Origin: Coniochaeta sp. PMI_546
Lineage: Eukaryota; Ascomycota; Sordariomycetes; Coniochaetales; Coniochaetaceae
Assembly (NCBI GenBank): GCA_021432605.1
Contig: MU271146.1
Coordinates: forward strand, 2,294,001-2,358,000
Reading direction: 5' to 3'
DNA length: 64,000 bases
Positions 1 to 11,569 of the stretch are shown piece by piece; the first letter of the stretch is position 1, and every line of letters begins with the position of its first letter. Under the pieces are notes generated by a model. The model was not told where the DNA came from. It saw only the letters and a list, made by a program, of their open reading frames with translations, and made no database searches. The position numbers and the translations under genes are program-made.

Positions 1-861
1 AAGACCTGCTCTCGCGCGCGACCCTCTGGCCAGAGACGGAGAAGCTCTACGGGCACGGTTACGAGCTGTCGTGTCTGGCTGCCTCGCACAGCGGTAAGCT
101 CATCGCCAGCGCCTGCAGGGCCAGCAGCGTCAATCACGCCGTCATCCGCATCTTCGAGACGGATCGCTGGACCGAACTCCGCCCGCCGCTTGCCGCGCAC
201 ACGCTGACCGCGACGCGGGTACGGTTTGCGCCCGACGATTCGTTTCTGCTCAGTGTTGGACGGGATCGGCAGTGGGTTGTCTGGCAACGGGATCAGGGAA
301 AGGTGGATGGAGAGGGTAAGGGAGAGGAGCAGGAGGGGGGATATAAACTCTTTCAAAACGATGCCAAGGGGCATTCGAGGATGATTCTTGATGCTGCGTG
401 GGCGCCTGTCACGGGCGAGATGAGGGTGTTTGCTACGGCTGGACGGGATAAGCAGGTAAAGATCTGGGTTAGGAGGGGGGAGGGGAAGTTTGTGCTGGGG
501 AAGGCTGTTGCGTTTGATAGTCCGGTCACGGCTATTGATTTTCTGGGGAGGACGGGCAAGGATGTGGGATTGGTGCTTGCAGTTGGGACTGAGGGAGGGA
601 GGATTGCAGTTGTGAGGTTGGTGATTGGGGAGGAGAGTGTGGAAGTGAAGAGTACGGAGACGATTAGGGATGAGTAAGTTCTGTCTGGTTGATTCGTGAC
701 TGTGCACAAGCTAACGTGATCATAGGCTATGTCTGCCGAAAGCGGTGTTGCAATTGGCGTGGAGGCCGGTGCTGGAGCAGGGAGATGAAGATGGTACTTT
801 CGAGCTTGCTGTTGCTGGCGAGGATAGCTCACTGAGGATATACAAGATCAAGGGCCTGTGA
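1..861 (+). CDS. ELP2: Elongator complex protein 2 (WD40), 3' part
   Basis: C-terminal part of the WD-repeat Elongator subunit ELP2; the gene begins before the window. Elongator modifies wobble uridines of tRNAs, and ELP2 is one of its two-propeller scaffold subunits. The reading frame is open from base 3 and contains WD-repeat blades: a segment around SRATLWPETEKLYGHGYELS, a blade ending VGRDRQWVVWQRDQGK, and one ending FATAGRDKQVKIW. One intron is inferred at 674-725 (donor GTAAGT, acceptor ATAG). It restores the frame into the last blade, which ends AVAGEDSSLRIYKIKGL and then TGA at 859-861. The two exons are 3-673 and 726-861. The family call is from recognised sequence pattern and gene end; the N-terminal half cannot be checked here. 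The gene is convergent with the CENP-I gene downstream. Confidence 0.88.
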
Positions 862-1460
862 GATGAAGGGCGTGCTAGTAGCACCCTTAATGGCTATGAT
901 CGGGGGTGTTCGGGCCTTGTGGAGTTAGGAGCATCCCGGTAGACCTCGCATAACTACCAAGGAACCTCATCACCTAGGTAGCCATATAATTAGATTAGTG
1001 ACTGATGTTTCTCAAGTAGATAGCTCACTGGTAATGTCAAAGGCCAAGGTCAGACGGCCAGAAACTAAGCCAGAGCAGTGAGTTTAATCTGTTTTACTGA
1101 ACTCCGACGCCACAGGCTGCTCGGTTTTGGCATTTTATCATCCGAATTTGAGTCTACAAGAGTCTTCTGCGCTTCTGAAAGTCCTGATATTTGTTGGATT
1201 GCATCAACTATACGTACAAAACATTTCAGTATGAGACATTCAGTGTGTGTCTTCTGCCTAGGCCGGTCATACATGACAAGTTCCTCAACACGACCTCAAT
1301 GCCACCCTCTGATCTCCACAATGTTCTATGCACTAGCAGCCTTCTGGTGTTGAGCTTCACCTCAGCCGACTTCGACTTATCCAGCGTGGCCTGCTGGAAG
1401 CTGGCCGTAAAGCAATCTGCAAAGACAGCGCGCCTGTCCTGCCCTTCTGGTATCGTAAGG
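862..1460. other. convergent intergenic spacer, ELP2 / CENP-I
   Basis: About 600 bases between two convergent genes. It should hold the two 3' untranslated regions. Short open frames on both strands lack coding-like codon use, and I see no RNA gene or repeat. Confidence 0.6.
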
Positions 1461-3954
1461 TCAAGACCCTGTTCCCGACCGCTCTTGGCTCTGCATCAGT
1501 ACCTTCATAGTGTTATACATCAGATGCGGAATCCCCACAAACCCCCTCTCCTCAAGATGGCGCAGCACAGCCAGCCGGTATTCCTGCCACGTCAAATTTA
1601 GGCCGCCCCGGTCCCTAAGCGCAGCGAGCGACTTCTGCGTGACGGGTCCGCCATGGCGCTGCCGCAGATCGCCATCCGTCTCCTCCAGCTCTATGTCCTC
1701 CAGTTCCCGGACGCACTCCAGCGACCGCAGACACAGCACGGGCGAATGCGACAGGTCGAACATGCTCGCCAGCGGCGTGTCTGGATCGACCATGGCCGCG
1801 TACGCCTCTAGCGCCTCGACGACGGGGGCCGCGACGTGGCAGCCCTGAGCGTTTTTGTCGGAGGAGCTGAAGGCGCGCACGCGCCAGAGGCAGTTGCAGA
1901 TGTCCATCAGGAAGCCGTTGAAGAATTTTATCAAGTCGCTGTCGCGGGGAGACAGTTCGGAGGATTGAGACATGATGGTGCCGAAGCCGCGCTTGTAGGT
2001 TGCGACGACGTCACAGAGGCGGGATAAGACGACGAGGGAGGGGCTGAAGTGGAGGATGTAAACGAGGATGGGGTGGGGGATGGTCACGCGGAGGGATTGC
2101 AGGATGTTGGGATGGGCTGTTATTGTGGCGGTTACTTCGTAGAAGTCGAGAATGGCAAGGTGGGCTGCTGTTTTGTTGGTTGGTGATGATTGGGAGATCG
2201 TTAGAGCTAGGTTGTGGACGTGTTCGATCAGATCTGCTATGGAGGAGACATTCGGAGAGGGATTGTCTTCGGTTGAAAAGAGGCTTATGCTCCAGTTGCG
2301 GAGAAGGGCTGTGTAGAACTTGAGGAGAATCAGCTGCGTCTCTGGTGTGCCTTTCAAGACGCAGTTTTCCAGTGGTTGGAACGTCGTTTCGTACAGCGCT
2401 GTGGTGAATTTAGCTATCAAGATATCAGATGTACCACAAGAAACGTACTGTTGAACTGGGTCATGGGAGCATAAGAGAGGACGTTGAGAACTGCCTCCTG
2501 ACTATCAACGCCATTCCAAACCGTAAAGAGGACATTAAACAGAAGCATCGAGGGCAAGCTCTACGCGTTTGTGTCAGTTTGGTCAGGTGTGCCATCATCG
2601 GGAAAACATGATCCTACCTTGGTAGCCGAGACATAATCCTGCAGAACTTCGATCACATCTAGCAAAACCTCGGCTCCAGCATCGCCAGTTTTAACGTCTC
2701 TTGCACATGCTGCGATCCAATTGTTTACCCTGGCGAAAGCCTCGTTGTTGGGTCTCAGGATCATGAGTTTCTGCAAAAGAGTATCTGCCAGTACGGCAAC
2801 AAGTTGGCTGGGAAGCTCAACTTTCTCCAGGTTACGGACAAACGAGTCGGCATCGTCTATCTCTTCGAGTGTTACGGAGTTCTGACGATATCAGCAACTG
2901 TCTGCTAATTATGGAAGGGACTTCTACATACCTCTTGAGCATGAATGGTATGCACTGTTGGCAGGTTAGAGGCCTTTCCCCTCATTTGTCTGCTCAACAA
3001 ATGATTCACGCGGAAGCCGTTCCGAGGCCCGGTGTCGCCGACAGTGGTCCTTGACCGGTGCTCTGCTTGTATCTCGTCTAACCTTAAACGCCATTGCGGG
3101 TCAGGGTGCTGCGCAGGCCGTCAGTTATGCTTGATAGCAGTAGCAGAATCGCAGTAGTGCCTGCAGGATTCCTCTCACCTTGAAAGCGGCTGCTTTCCCC
3201 TTCGTCATCTCTCCCACGATGATCTCCGGGTAATAGTTCTTGAACACACGCAGTAATCCCGTCAGGGCCGGATCGCTGCCTGTTTGCCGCGATAGTGCAA
3301 GCCTTCTCATGCGTTAGCTATGCATCAGTACAGTCGTGCGGTGGGGGTGTGGAGGCTTACACAGCTTGTATCCTGAATGGACGCACGTGCTTCCGCCGTG
3401 TGATGAGAGCCAGAACATGGCACAATTGTGGTCTGTTTGTCATGTCAGCGACGAAGGCCTTGCGCAATCCGATGAGAGCTTACCTTATGGCTGCAGTGTC
3501 GAGCAGGTTGAACAGCACCGCGTATGCGCGCGAAAGTACTTCCGGCTCTTCGAGCACATGGTACACCATGACAAGCCATCGGAGCAGATGGCTTTGAATG
3601 GTCAGTGACGGTTTCAGCTCACCGTGGCCTAAACATCCGACCACGTCAAGGATCGCGATGCCGGGGACATTGGTAGTCGGGTACAGGTTCCGAACAATTG
3701 CTGCAAGACTCGCTTGATCCAAATGGCGCGGATAAGTTACCAAGCCGACGAGGCGTACAAGGTCGTCCGGGAGGACTCCATCCTCGTACAGCGAGTCCGT
3801 AAGCCTCTCTACTGTGGGCTTGATGGCGACCGCACGGCGCTTCGCCGGCACCTTCGATGCTGTGATCTTCGCATTACTAATCGATCCGCGGTAGTGTTGC
3901 AATATTCTCACCTTGCTCGAGATCGTCGATCAGTTGTTTGTATGTGTCCGCCAT
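1461..3954 (-). CDS. mis6: inner kinetochore protein CENP-I / Mis6 / Ctf3
   Basis: CENP-I is part of the constitutive centromere-associated network that anchors kinetochores to CENP-A chromatin. Eight exons give a product of about 701 residues, normal for fungal Mis6 proteins: 3954-3912, 3859-3484, 3432-3361, 3302-3179, 3108-2932, 2881-2618, 2560-2449 and 2398-1461. The start MADTYKQLIDDLEQ is the only ATG joining the Mis6 core. Family hallmarks are RHLDQASLAAIVRNLYP, LLRWLVMVYHVLEEPEVLSR, RPQLCHVLALITRRKHVRPF and LLRVFKNYYPEIIVGE. The C-terminal half is helical, repeat-like, and ends near RHLEERGFVGIPHLMYNTMK. Introns are 51-70 bases in this model. Intron 7 has a second possible acceptor that would make it only about 35 bases; I prefer the longer form. 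It is convergent with ELP2, and its promoter lies in the long spacer to the right. Confidence 0.85.
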
Positions 3955-6756
3955 TGCTGTAGATAAGATGAGGCCACGAGGCCGGCACTGTAGACGTGCA
4001 GCGGTGTCTAAGTGCCGGTGGTGACGGAGCTGACCAGACGCGTTTGACGCGTTGAAGTTGGGATCCACTTCAAGGTGTTACAAAACTTACAAACTGGACG
4101 AGGTAAGGTAGTAGTAAAGAGTTACGGCAGAAACAGGTGGGGCCGCGCTGCTCGGAGCCGGAGTGGGGCTATTCCCGCACATTGGGCCGGTGCGAACCCC
4201 GGGGGTTCTTGATTGTCCACGTGTATATTACCGCCGAGAGTCAGTGACTTACAGGGGGACAATCTTGATGGATATGAGTATTCTTTGAGCTGCATCACCC
4301 CTTTATCAAAACTGAGCATAGTCAGTAGCCACCGGGTTGGTACGAATCGCAACCCTCACATTCGATAAACACTTGAAATTCACACTTTTATTATCATGAG
4401 GAAGCACAGGTGTGCCTAAGTTTAGCCTGGCTAAGGTACTGTGCCTTTTACGAATAGTCACTTTATTCTGTCCGGCGCAGCAAACTTAACTGCGACCTGT
4501 CATCTCTGGAAATCAAGCCCAAGGCCTGTGTGACCCCAGTTCCCAACTTGAAGGAACAAATGCACCAACTCCCGTTTTACTGTGGTATAGATGCAGATTT
4601 CGTCACTAATCTAACCTCGATATGTAATTACTGTAAGTCTACAGTCTTTCCGACCAAGGTACCTTATACTCTCAACCTCTCATCATCGGCATCACCATAC
4701 AGTACGAGCCAGCGGCTCAGCCCTACACCGAACCAAGCTTGGTGTTCCCTTGTCCACCTTCCTCTTCTTTGTCGATAAGGTCTCCAAGGTATGCAACCCC
4801 CGCCCTCTTCTCGTTTCATTTGTGTGTTCTTGCGTCAATGCTATGATTCATCGCTCTTTAGCCTTGTCCTTCTACCGCCCGGTTGCAGTGGGGGTTACGC
4901 TGTCCACTGTCCTCTCGCGCTTCCTCGAGCCTTGTTGTCTCATATAAGCTGTCGCCACCACAGTGTACGTGGGACAGATAACGCTCGTGCATCAGTGCAT
5001 CTTGCATGCCGACGCTTGTTCTTGGCCATGTCAGAACAAGTCAACAAGCCATTGTAGTTGGACTTCGGCGACCTCCCTATCGGAAATCACCCGCTGTCAA
5101 GACTCAGCAGTCCATCAACCTGTCTTTGACGCGGCGTATATCTTCCCTCTGAACCATCATTACCACCCTGACTGTGCCACAAAGCGCCATTGTTACACGA
5201 CATCTTACTCCTTTTGAGATATGTGAAGTTTGCCAAGAGCACGCACCTATGAGGCAGCTGTGCGTGAATGGTTCCTCGTGCATGAGATCAGTTCACTGCG
5301 GTTGAAGGGTCAAGGACGGCCCCCAGTTTTCCGGGATACCCTCGGAAGACCACCAACCACCTCGACTTTCTCAAACGATTGCAGCATGTACCGCAACCCC
5401 CCTCCTTTTTCATCACAACAATTATCCTCTTCTTGTCCTACCTCAAATATCCACCAGCAACCCTTCTCGTCGTACCCACACGGCGATACTTTTTGTGTAA
5501 CATATCTTCATTTCGGCGCAGCACTTGTGTGTTCCAGATTTGTACCATAGTAGGGACCGACCGACATCAAGCATCGCTCAGGTGGGGAGTATCAAACTTT
5601 CAAAGTGCGGGTCAACCTGTCCAGGCCTTGGAACAATGTCAAAACATAAACTGGAAACATCTGAATTCTACTACAGAACGACGCCATTATCTTGCGAATG
5701 TCAGTTGCCCGCCTGCTTCGGTATTTTAGCGGTCGTCGCCAAGCGCCACAGGCAAGAAGTACATCACATCATGCACTCTGACACAATATCAAGCCTAATC
5801 CTCCTGTGCGACCCAAGTTTGGTTTACAAACCTACACCCCCCAAATGTCGGTTGCTTTTCCCAGCCAATTAGCACCCGTCGCGTGAGAATTTTGATATGC
5901 AGAGCCTGTTTGACTGCGTAGCGGCGTCCAGTGGGACATGCATCGTAGAATGCCTCTGTTTGTCTAGCCGCGACAAACGGGTCTGCACTTTCATAACAAC
6001 CGCTGCCACAGCTTGGACGCAACAGCACGCTCGGTGTTACCACTGACGCACAGTAACTTACAGAAGCACCGGGACGGCATTTGAACCTCGCACTCCCTGC
6101 TAACGAGCCCTTACCACGGGATCGGAAAACACAGGGCTCTATGCCTTACAAATAACCGCACAAAATTCCTGTTAGTGCTCACTGCTGCAATTTCTAGATC
6201 CCCTCAACACTGACAAGATCCATTGTCTTTTCTTGGCATATCGCCTACCCTGGAGCTCTAGATCCTTCTATATACCTCATCTTCGCGGAACGGCAACTTA
6301 CAATATCGGCCCGGTCCCCTCCGGCCCCATTGGCTCTCCGCAACCTGGATAGGCAGACATCCTGACATTGTTTCTCATCTATTGCCGCAGCCTGGGGCTG
6401 GACCATCTACGCTTCATAGCTCCGTCGCTCAGCAGTGAGGCTCGGCTTGGCGTAACCTCAAACATACAGTCGTCTCTGACCAAGGCCTGCCAAGCACAAA
6501 GAAACATTCGGGGCCAGCTTTTATCCATTGTCTTACTTTGTTATCCTCGAGGCTTACACAGCCAGCTGTTGCCCTCGAAGTATATGAGAGGCGTGGAAAT
6601 CCTTCGCAGAAAGCAAGCGGAACGGAGCGGGTGTCTCATAGGCTTATCAAGTCTCACCGGAAGCAACAGTTCGCAAAACAAGTATATAAGCAAGGCATCG
6701 GTCCTTGTCAAGCGTCTACTGGTTCAGCTTCTGGGCGATGATTGCAGGACGTCAGG
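3955..6756. other. 2.8-kb spacer, CENP-I / GNAT gene, no gene found
   Basis: Divergent spacer. The right part (about 6130-6700) is pyrimidine-rich with TATA-like strings and looks like a promoter and leader for the GNAT gene. I looked here for the GH3 barrel expected upstream of a GH3-GNAT fusion, including the lysine-histidine-phenylalanine-proline-glycine type motif, and did not find it in any frame. Many short open frames are present, none recognisable. No RNA gene or transposon end is evident. Confidence 0.55.
6683..6690 (+). promoter_or_regulatory. TATA-like element before the GNAT ORF
   Basis: The string TATATAAG lies 67 bases before the ATG at 6757. If it is used, transcription would start just before the truncated open frame, so the short protein would be made as it stands rather than from a lost longer gene. 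This is a position-based inference only. Confidence 0.35.
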
Positions 6757-8486
6757 ATGCTAACCGGGATCGATACGGCTACTTCACCTCGGTTGAATAG
6801 CTCGAAGCGCAAAGGAGCGGTGCTTGTCCGAGATAGTCAATCATGCCTGCCGCTATCTAGGACACTCGGAGACGGTGATCTAGTCCTGCTTTTAACGCCA
6901 GTTGTTGCGCCCATTACCCATGGCTCTGAAAGTTTTCCCGTCAACGGCATGACGAGTGACCCATTTGAGCCACTCGGGAGGGCTCTGGCAAGACACCATC
7001 CTTGGATTCGCCATGTACCTTATACCGCACGCGGCGGGATCACGAGTACTCACGTTGGCTTCATCAAGAGAGCAGCCGCCGTGGTGTTTGTCATCTCCGG
7101 CCCGCCTACCCAAGGACAAGCTTCACAGGTCGAAATGTCTGAGATCGTACAGTCCATCGGCGAACAACGACCGCACGTCGTTATTGCGTGCTGCAACATC
7201 GAAGAGCTGGGCCTCCTTGAAACTGACTTCTCGACCATCATCCAGCTGTCCAGTTATTCTCCCGCTGAACTGGAATCTGCGGCAGAACTGCTACTTGGAA
7301 AGCCCGCTCAGCCAGCGAGTACTGGACCGAAGCTTCAGAGCTTGATGGTATCGCCGAAGGCGTGGCCGGTCGAGGTGTGGAATGGCAACAGGGACTCGGT
7401 CGATGGAATATACGAGTTGTGGCTCGAGTGTATGCCTCGCAAGTTCTACCTTAACCGGTTCACGTTTCAGTCGCTACTCAGGCGGGATGGTTACGCCATG
7501 CACTACGTTGTTCGGAAACCGGAAACGCGCGAGATACTGGGGTTTTGTGCAACGTACACGACATATATAGGCAGCGGAGGCGAAAGCTTGATTGGTTCAC
7601 TGTCGGCCATTCTTGTTAGACCACCGTACCGCCAAAGGGGGATTGGCTTGAGCTTGCACAATCACGCACTACGACAACTGAAAAAAACCAGGGGCGTCGA
7701 CCGTTTGCAGCTAGGTAGCACTTTTCCTCGTCTTCTCTTCGGGTTGCCCGTCGACGGAGCATCGGACGAGTGGTTTCGCCGTCGCGGCTGGCGGATGGAC
7801 CAGAAGGGTCCTGGAAGAGGACAAGAGGTCAGTGACTGGCTCCTTCGAATCAGCGACTGGCTACCAAGGCCGTTCCCGACGTCTGCTGGACTCGTATTTC
7901 GAGCTTGCGAGCCGTCCGAGTTTGACCGAGTTCTGGACATGGTGGAGAGAGAATCCGCGAGGAATGATAACGTGGGTTGGTATGATCAGTATGCCAAGTT
8001 GGCGAACTCGATGAACGTCCGTGAAATCGTCATCGGCATCGAAAACGAGACCGTCGTTGCGGCTGCCTTAACATTTGTCAAGAACACCGGTAGTCCGGTC
8101 GCTGAGGATATCCCGTGGCCATCAGCATTAGGGGAGGACGTGGGTGGGGTAACGTGCATCTGTATCACAGGTACGTGAAACTGGTGCCTGGCAGTGGCTG
8201 GCAACCTGCAGCAACGCACTAACACAACGCGGTAGAGTCCAACCCGTCTTCATCATACCAGCGCGACACCATCATGGTCAAACTGCTCGATGAATGTATC
8301 AGAACGCTGTCCGAGCACGGCATGCAAAGACTATTCGTTGACGCCATCAGGGGAGGAGGTGAAGGTTTCCAACAGGCCGGTCAGAAGACTATCCAGTTCT
8401 TGCCTCCCAAAGAGATTGTCTGCTGACTTTGGCTTACAGGGTTCCAAAAATGGGCGAGTTACAGGGACATATGGCAAAAAGCCTAG
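6757..8486 (+). CDS. GNAT acetyltransferase like the C-terminal part of GH3-GNAT fusions (GH3 barrel missing)
   Basis: The protein, about 527 residues, matches the C-terminal part of fungal GH3 beta-N-acetylglucosaminidase proteins that carry a fused GNAT domain (known in Rhizomucor miehei Nag). Residues 1-190 resemble the GH3 C-terminal alpha/beta layer, with LLLTPVVAPI, DPFEPLGRALARHHPWIRH and AAAVVFVISGPP. Then come tandem GNAT folds. The acetyl-CoA loop is VRPPYRQRGIGLSLHNHAL near residue 295, and a second half runs from about residue 375. Exons are 6757-8170, 8236-8358 and 8440-8486; a donor six bases later (exon end 8364) is also possible. The last exon encodes GFQKWASYRDIWQKA, the usual family end. 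The N-terminal TIM barrel with the glycosidase active site, about 350 residues, is absent, and the upstream frame is closed by a stop at 6739-6741. It may be a functional stand-alone acetyltransferase or a 5'-truncated gene. Confidence 0.72.
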
Positions 8487-11400
8487 TTTTGGTTACGAGG
8501 TCTGCATGCTGTCACAGGTCAAATTGACCGGACGCTGAGACGGTGGCTTATGCGGCCCTCTTCCCTCAGTCACTCTGAGCATGTCTATGGCCAATTTTGA
8601 TGTCAACCGTGTGTTACGACACCCAACCCGGATATGCCGGTGCCGGACCCCCTGGTTTTCGGGCAGATTCGGCGGCCTCAGCGTTGCATAACTCCATCAA
8701 TATGAGGGGCAGCATCACTTTGCATATCGAAGGGTTGAGCTCATAGACAATGCCTACGTGCCTCTGCTTCAGGCTCGCCGTATGCCTGTGATCGTAACGC
8801 GGGCCCGATCTGATGAGCTGCGAAGCGAGAACCAGACCCTACAGGCACACTGTACCGCATCAAACACAAAGCTTATTCGATCTAGCTGCGACCCGGGCCC
8901 GTCGTCAGCTGATTACAGGGCATTCGAAAGGTGAAGCTCAATGTCTCGTGGTCAAGTCGTGCCAGTCATTTTCTCGCGCACAGATCTCGGCGATTCTTTC
9001 TGTTCACTTCGGTCCTTGTCGACAGCTCTGGCCGAGCAAAGCAACAACGCATATCGCATCACAACTGGCAACTGACAAGCTGACAGGACTTGTCTGATAT
9101 AACGATGGGCTGGTTCAACGATGAGAAGGCAATCGGATCGGGAACGGGAAGCAGATGACGCTGAGTCCTGCCCGGACACCACAGGATGGCGCCATCGGCT
9201 TCACCAGGACCGGCCAGTCTATCAGGTTTGAGGTGTTACCTGCTCACTACCGACATGTGTGCCTCTCCTCGACGGTAGAAGCAGAACTAGCGATCATTCT
9301 CGTGGGGCGCTCAGCGGTTGCATAAGAACGAGATTCCATGAAGCACCTTGACACCTCTACATCTTGTCACTACGTACCTGATCTCTGCCCTGAAGCGCAA
9401 GCGTTACATAGCCGTACTTCCTGGCTACATGATCGCTTCATCTACCGCAGAGGTCCAAGATCAGTGTGTTTCCTGCTTACCCGCCTTGTCGTGGTTGCGA
9501 CATGGAAATCGGTTGAATGCACGACCGATTTGGGGCAACATCCCCTCCTCTGCGCTCTCACCATGAGCCTCTGAGGAGTATCGCGGTCTGTCACATCAAC
9601 CCTCTGGGGATGTAAGACGTACTTCATATAGATCGATACCACGAAGTACCGCGTCTTTGTCAAACACAACGTTTGCACCGCGAAGCTTGCCTAGGTGCTG
9701 GCTAAACTGCCTGTTGGTTTTGGCCGTCAATCTATCTGTCCTACCAAAGCGACTTTTAGCCTATTACAACCCCGTACTACATTGTAGACGATCTGTTGAC
9801 ACGATCTAAAGGCAGTGATACAAGCCATATTGGAAGCTCGGTTCTCCTAACGGTATCTCCCTACTTTGTCTATGGCGACACCCCCTGCCTTGCAGCCGCC
9901 TTGATCCCGCCTTGACCAGACATCTGTACGACTTGCTTGGCATGCATCTTACGATTTATATTACCACCTTCCGAAATCGCTTCGATGTGGCGGCTATACC
10001 TTCCTCGATGTCTACTCCGTGCCACAAGCTTGCATACCTTACCCTCTACATTCCCACCCTAGGGCGGCCGCGGTCGGAAAATGCTCATGTCAGCCCTATA
10101 GCCACAGGTTCAATCACGGCTAATACTTGCTTATTCGAGTCGTGTCTTTTGCCAACCGAAACTGAAGATTGTGGCGAACGTTTCAAGGCTAGCACGACAA
10201 TCTCCCAGCCTCGAGTTACACAACAGGCGCTTATACGGCTCCCACACGAGCTTTACCACGGTCATCTGTATGTTTTGGCATTTCACACCATCTAGAAACG
10301 GCCTCGATTTCAGCCTTCATGCCAATAAATTCCCTCACTCACTGCACTCTCTTGGCTTCACCGAGATCCTTCACCGGTCTTCTTCACCTTGACCCCTTTG
10401 CTCCCGTTACCGGTGAGGATGCGCGAAGGAGCGGTGAGATTCCTGTCCCGGGTAACGGGCACCTTCTCCCTGCTATCCGAGTTGAATTTGGATACTAGCC
10501 TGTATTTCTTCGCTCACACTTCTCCCCCTCGGCCCACATCCGATATCTTATGTAGAGGCGGATGTGCGGCATTGTCCCGCCCTTTTCAGTTCGAGGAAGC
10601 ATGTCACCAATGAATTGCCGTGGCGCGTACAACACAGACCCTCCTCCCTGCCTATGTGTTCCCCCCTGTGTAACCCGAACCACGCAGGATATGTCCTGTT
10701 TTGCAACGAGGCCCACACGCGGGATATCCGCGATTCGGTTGACCTCAGACCGGAAACCCGGACTTCACCTAACTGGTATTGTCGTGCCGCGCTCTTGCTC
10801 CCCGCGTGCTTTTGATAGACGACGTGTCATTTAGCTTCTCCTATCATACGGCCCTTCTATTATGAGGCCGACTTGGCTAGGGTTGCGGGATCGGTATGTT
10901 ACCCTCAGGGAAGGTGGAACGTGAGTTGGGGAGATCGGCGATCCAGCGATCTAGCGTGAGAGCATACGAGGGCGGATCTTTAAGCAGAATACGCACCCAT
11001 TCACCGTCGATGAGGAACTCTGGCTGGAGTCTTGGCAGCACTCGTGACTCTCTACGAGGGCTCATATTGTTCAACTCCATGTATTGCAGACCTAAACGAT
11101 CCTACAAACTTACAAATCTCTTCCGACAGGGACCAGTGCAAATGCAGGACGATGCTTCGCGCCAGCTCCCTCATAACCATGTGATACTCCATACATATGT
11201 AAGAAAGCAAGAAAGAGAAACAACGACCCTTGGCTGAGGTGGGAGCTGTAAGAGAAAGAAGACCAGTGAGAACTTTTGTGGTATAATTTCCATCCCCTTC
11301 ACTTTTCCATACCGGACATGAGAAGCTCCAACGCCAAAACTCGACCAAGATTCAACAATTACAACGCGCGCCTCCTTTTTGAGTTCCCTCCATTCATACA

Positions 11401-11569
11401 AAATTTCCCATCACATGCTTCACTCGACACACCGCGATGAATATCAAGCCCAATTTTGTAGGTTATCGAGCCTGAATACACCACATGTGTGCGCGTAATG
11501 TACATTGGCGAGATCGTGCCCAGCGCAAACGTAGTCCAACATAACATCCATCAAAGAAGATGGAAAGAA
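8487..11569. other. 3.1-kb convergent spacer, GNAT gene / TSC2
   Basis: This spacer should contain both 3' ends. Between about 9600 and 10850 the plus strand is pyrimidine-rich, like a fungal leader, but no long frame follows it. A small candidate frame on the minus strand at 10877-11080 is listed separately. Nothing else is recognised. Confidence 0.5.
10877..11080 (-). CDS. small hypothetical protein, coding-like frame
   Basis: An ATG-started frame of 67 residues with coding-like codon use. It reads like a real protein segment around residues 19-50 (EFLIDGEWVRILLKDPPSYA, then LTLDRWIADLP) and ends IPIPQP then TAG. A second coding-like stretch in another frame lies just upstream, with an ATG-rich start MEYHMVMRELARSIVLHLHW near 11199. 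A GTAAGT donor follows that stretch and an AG joins the two in frame, but the implied intron would be only about 22 bases, too short for a normal fungal intron. It could be a tiny gene with a mis-modelled intron, a remnant, or chance. No family recognised. Confidence 0.25.
   Translation of the reverse strand: MELNNMSPRRESRVLPRLQPEFLIDGEWVRILLKDPPSYALTLDRWIADLPNSRSTFPEGNIPIPQP

Noticed and set aside
6075-6145. tRNA-like B-box string on the minus strand (GGTTCAAATGCC)
   Set aside because: The T-stem does not pair and no A box or cloverleaf can be drawn.
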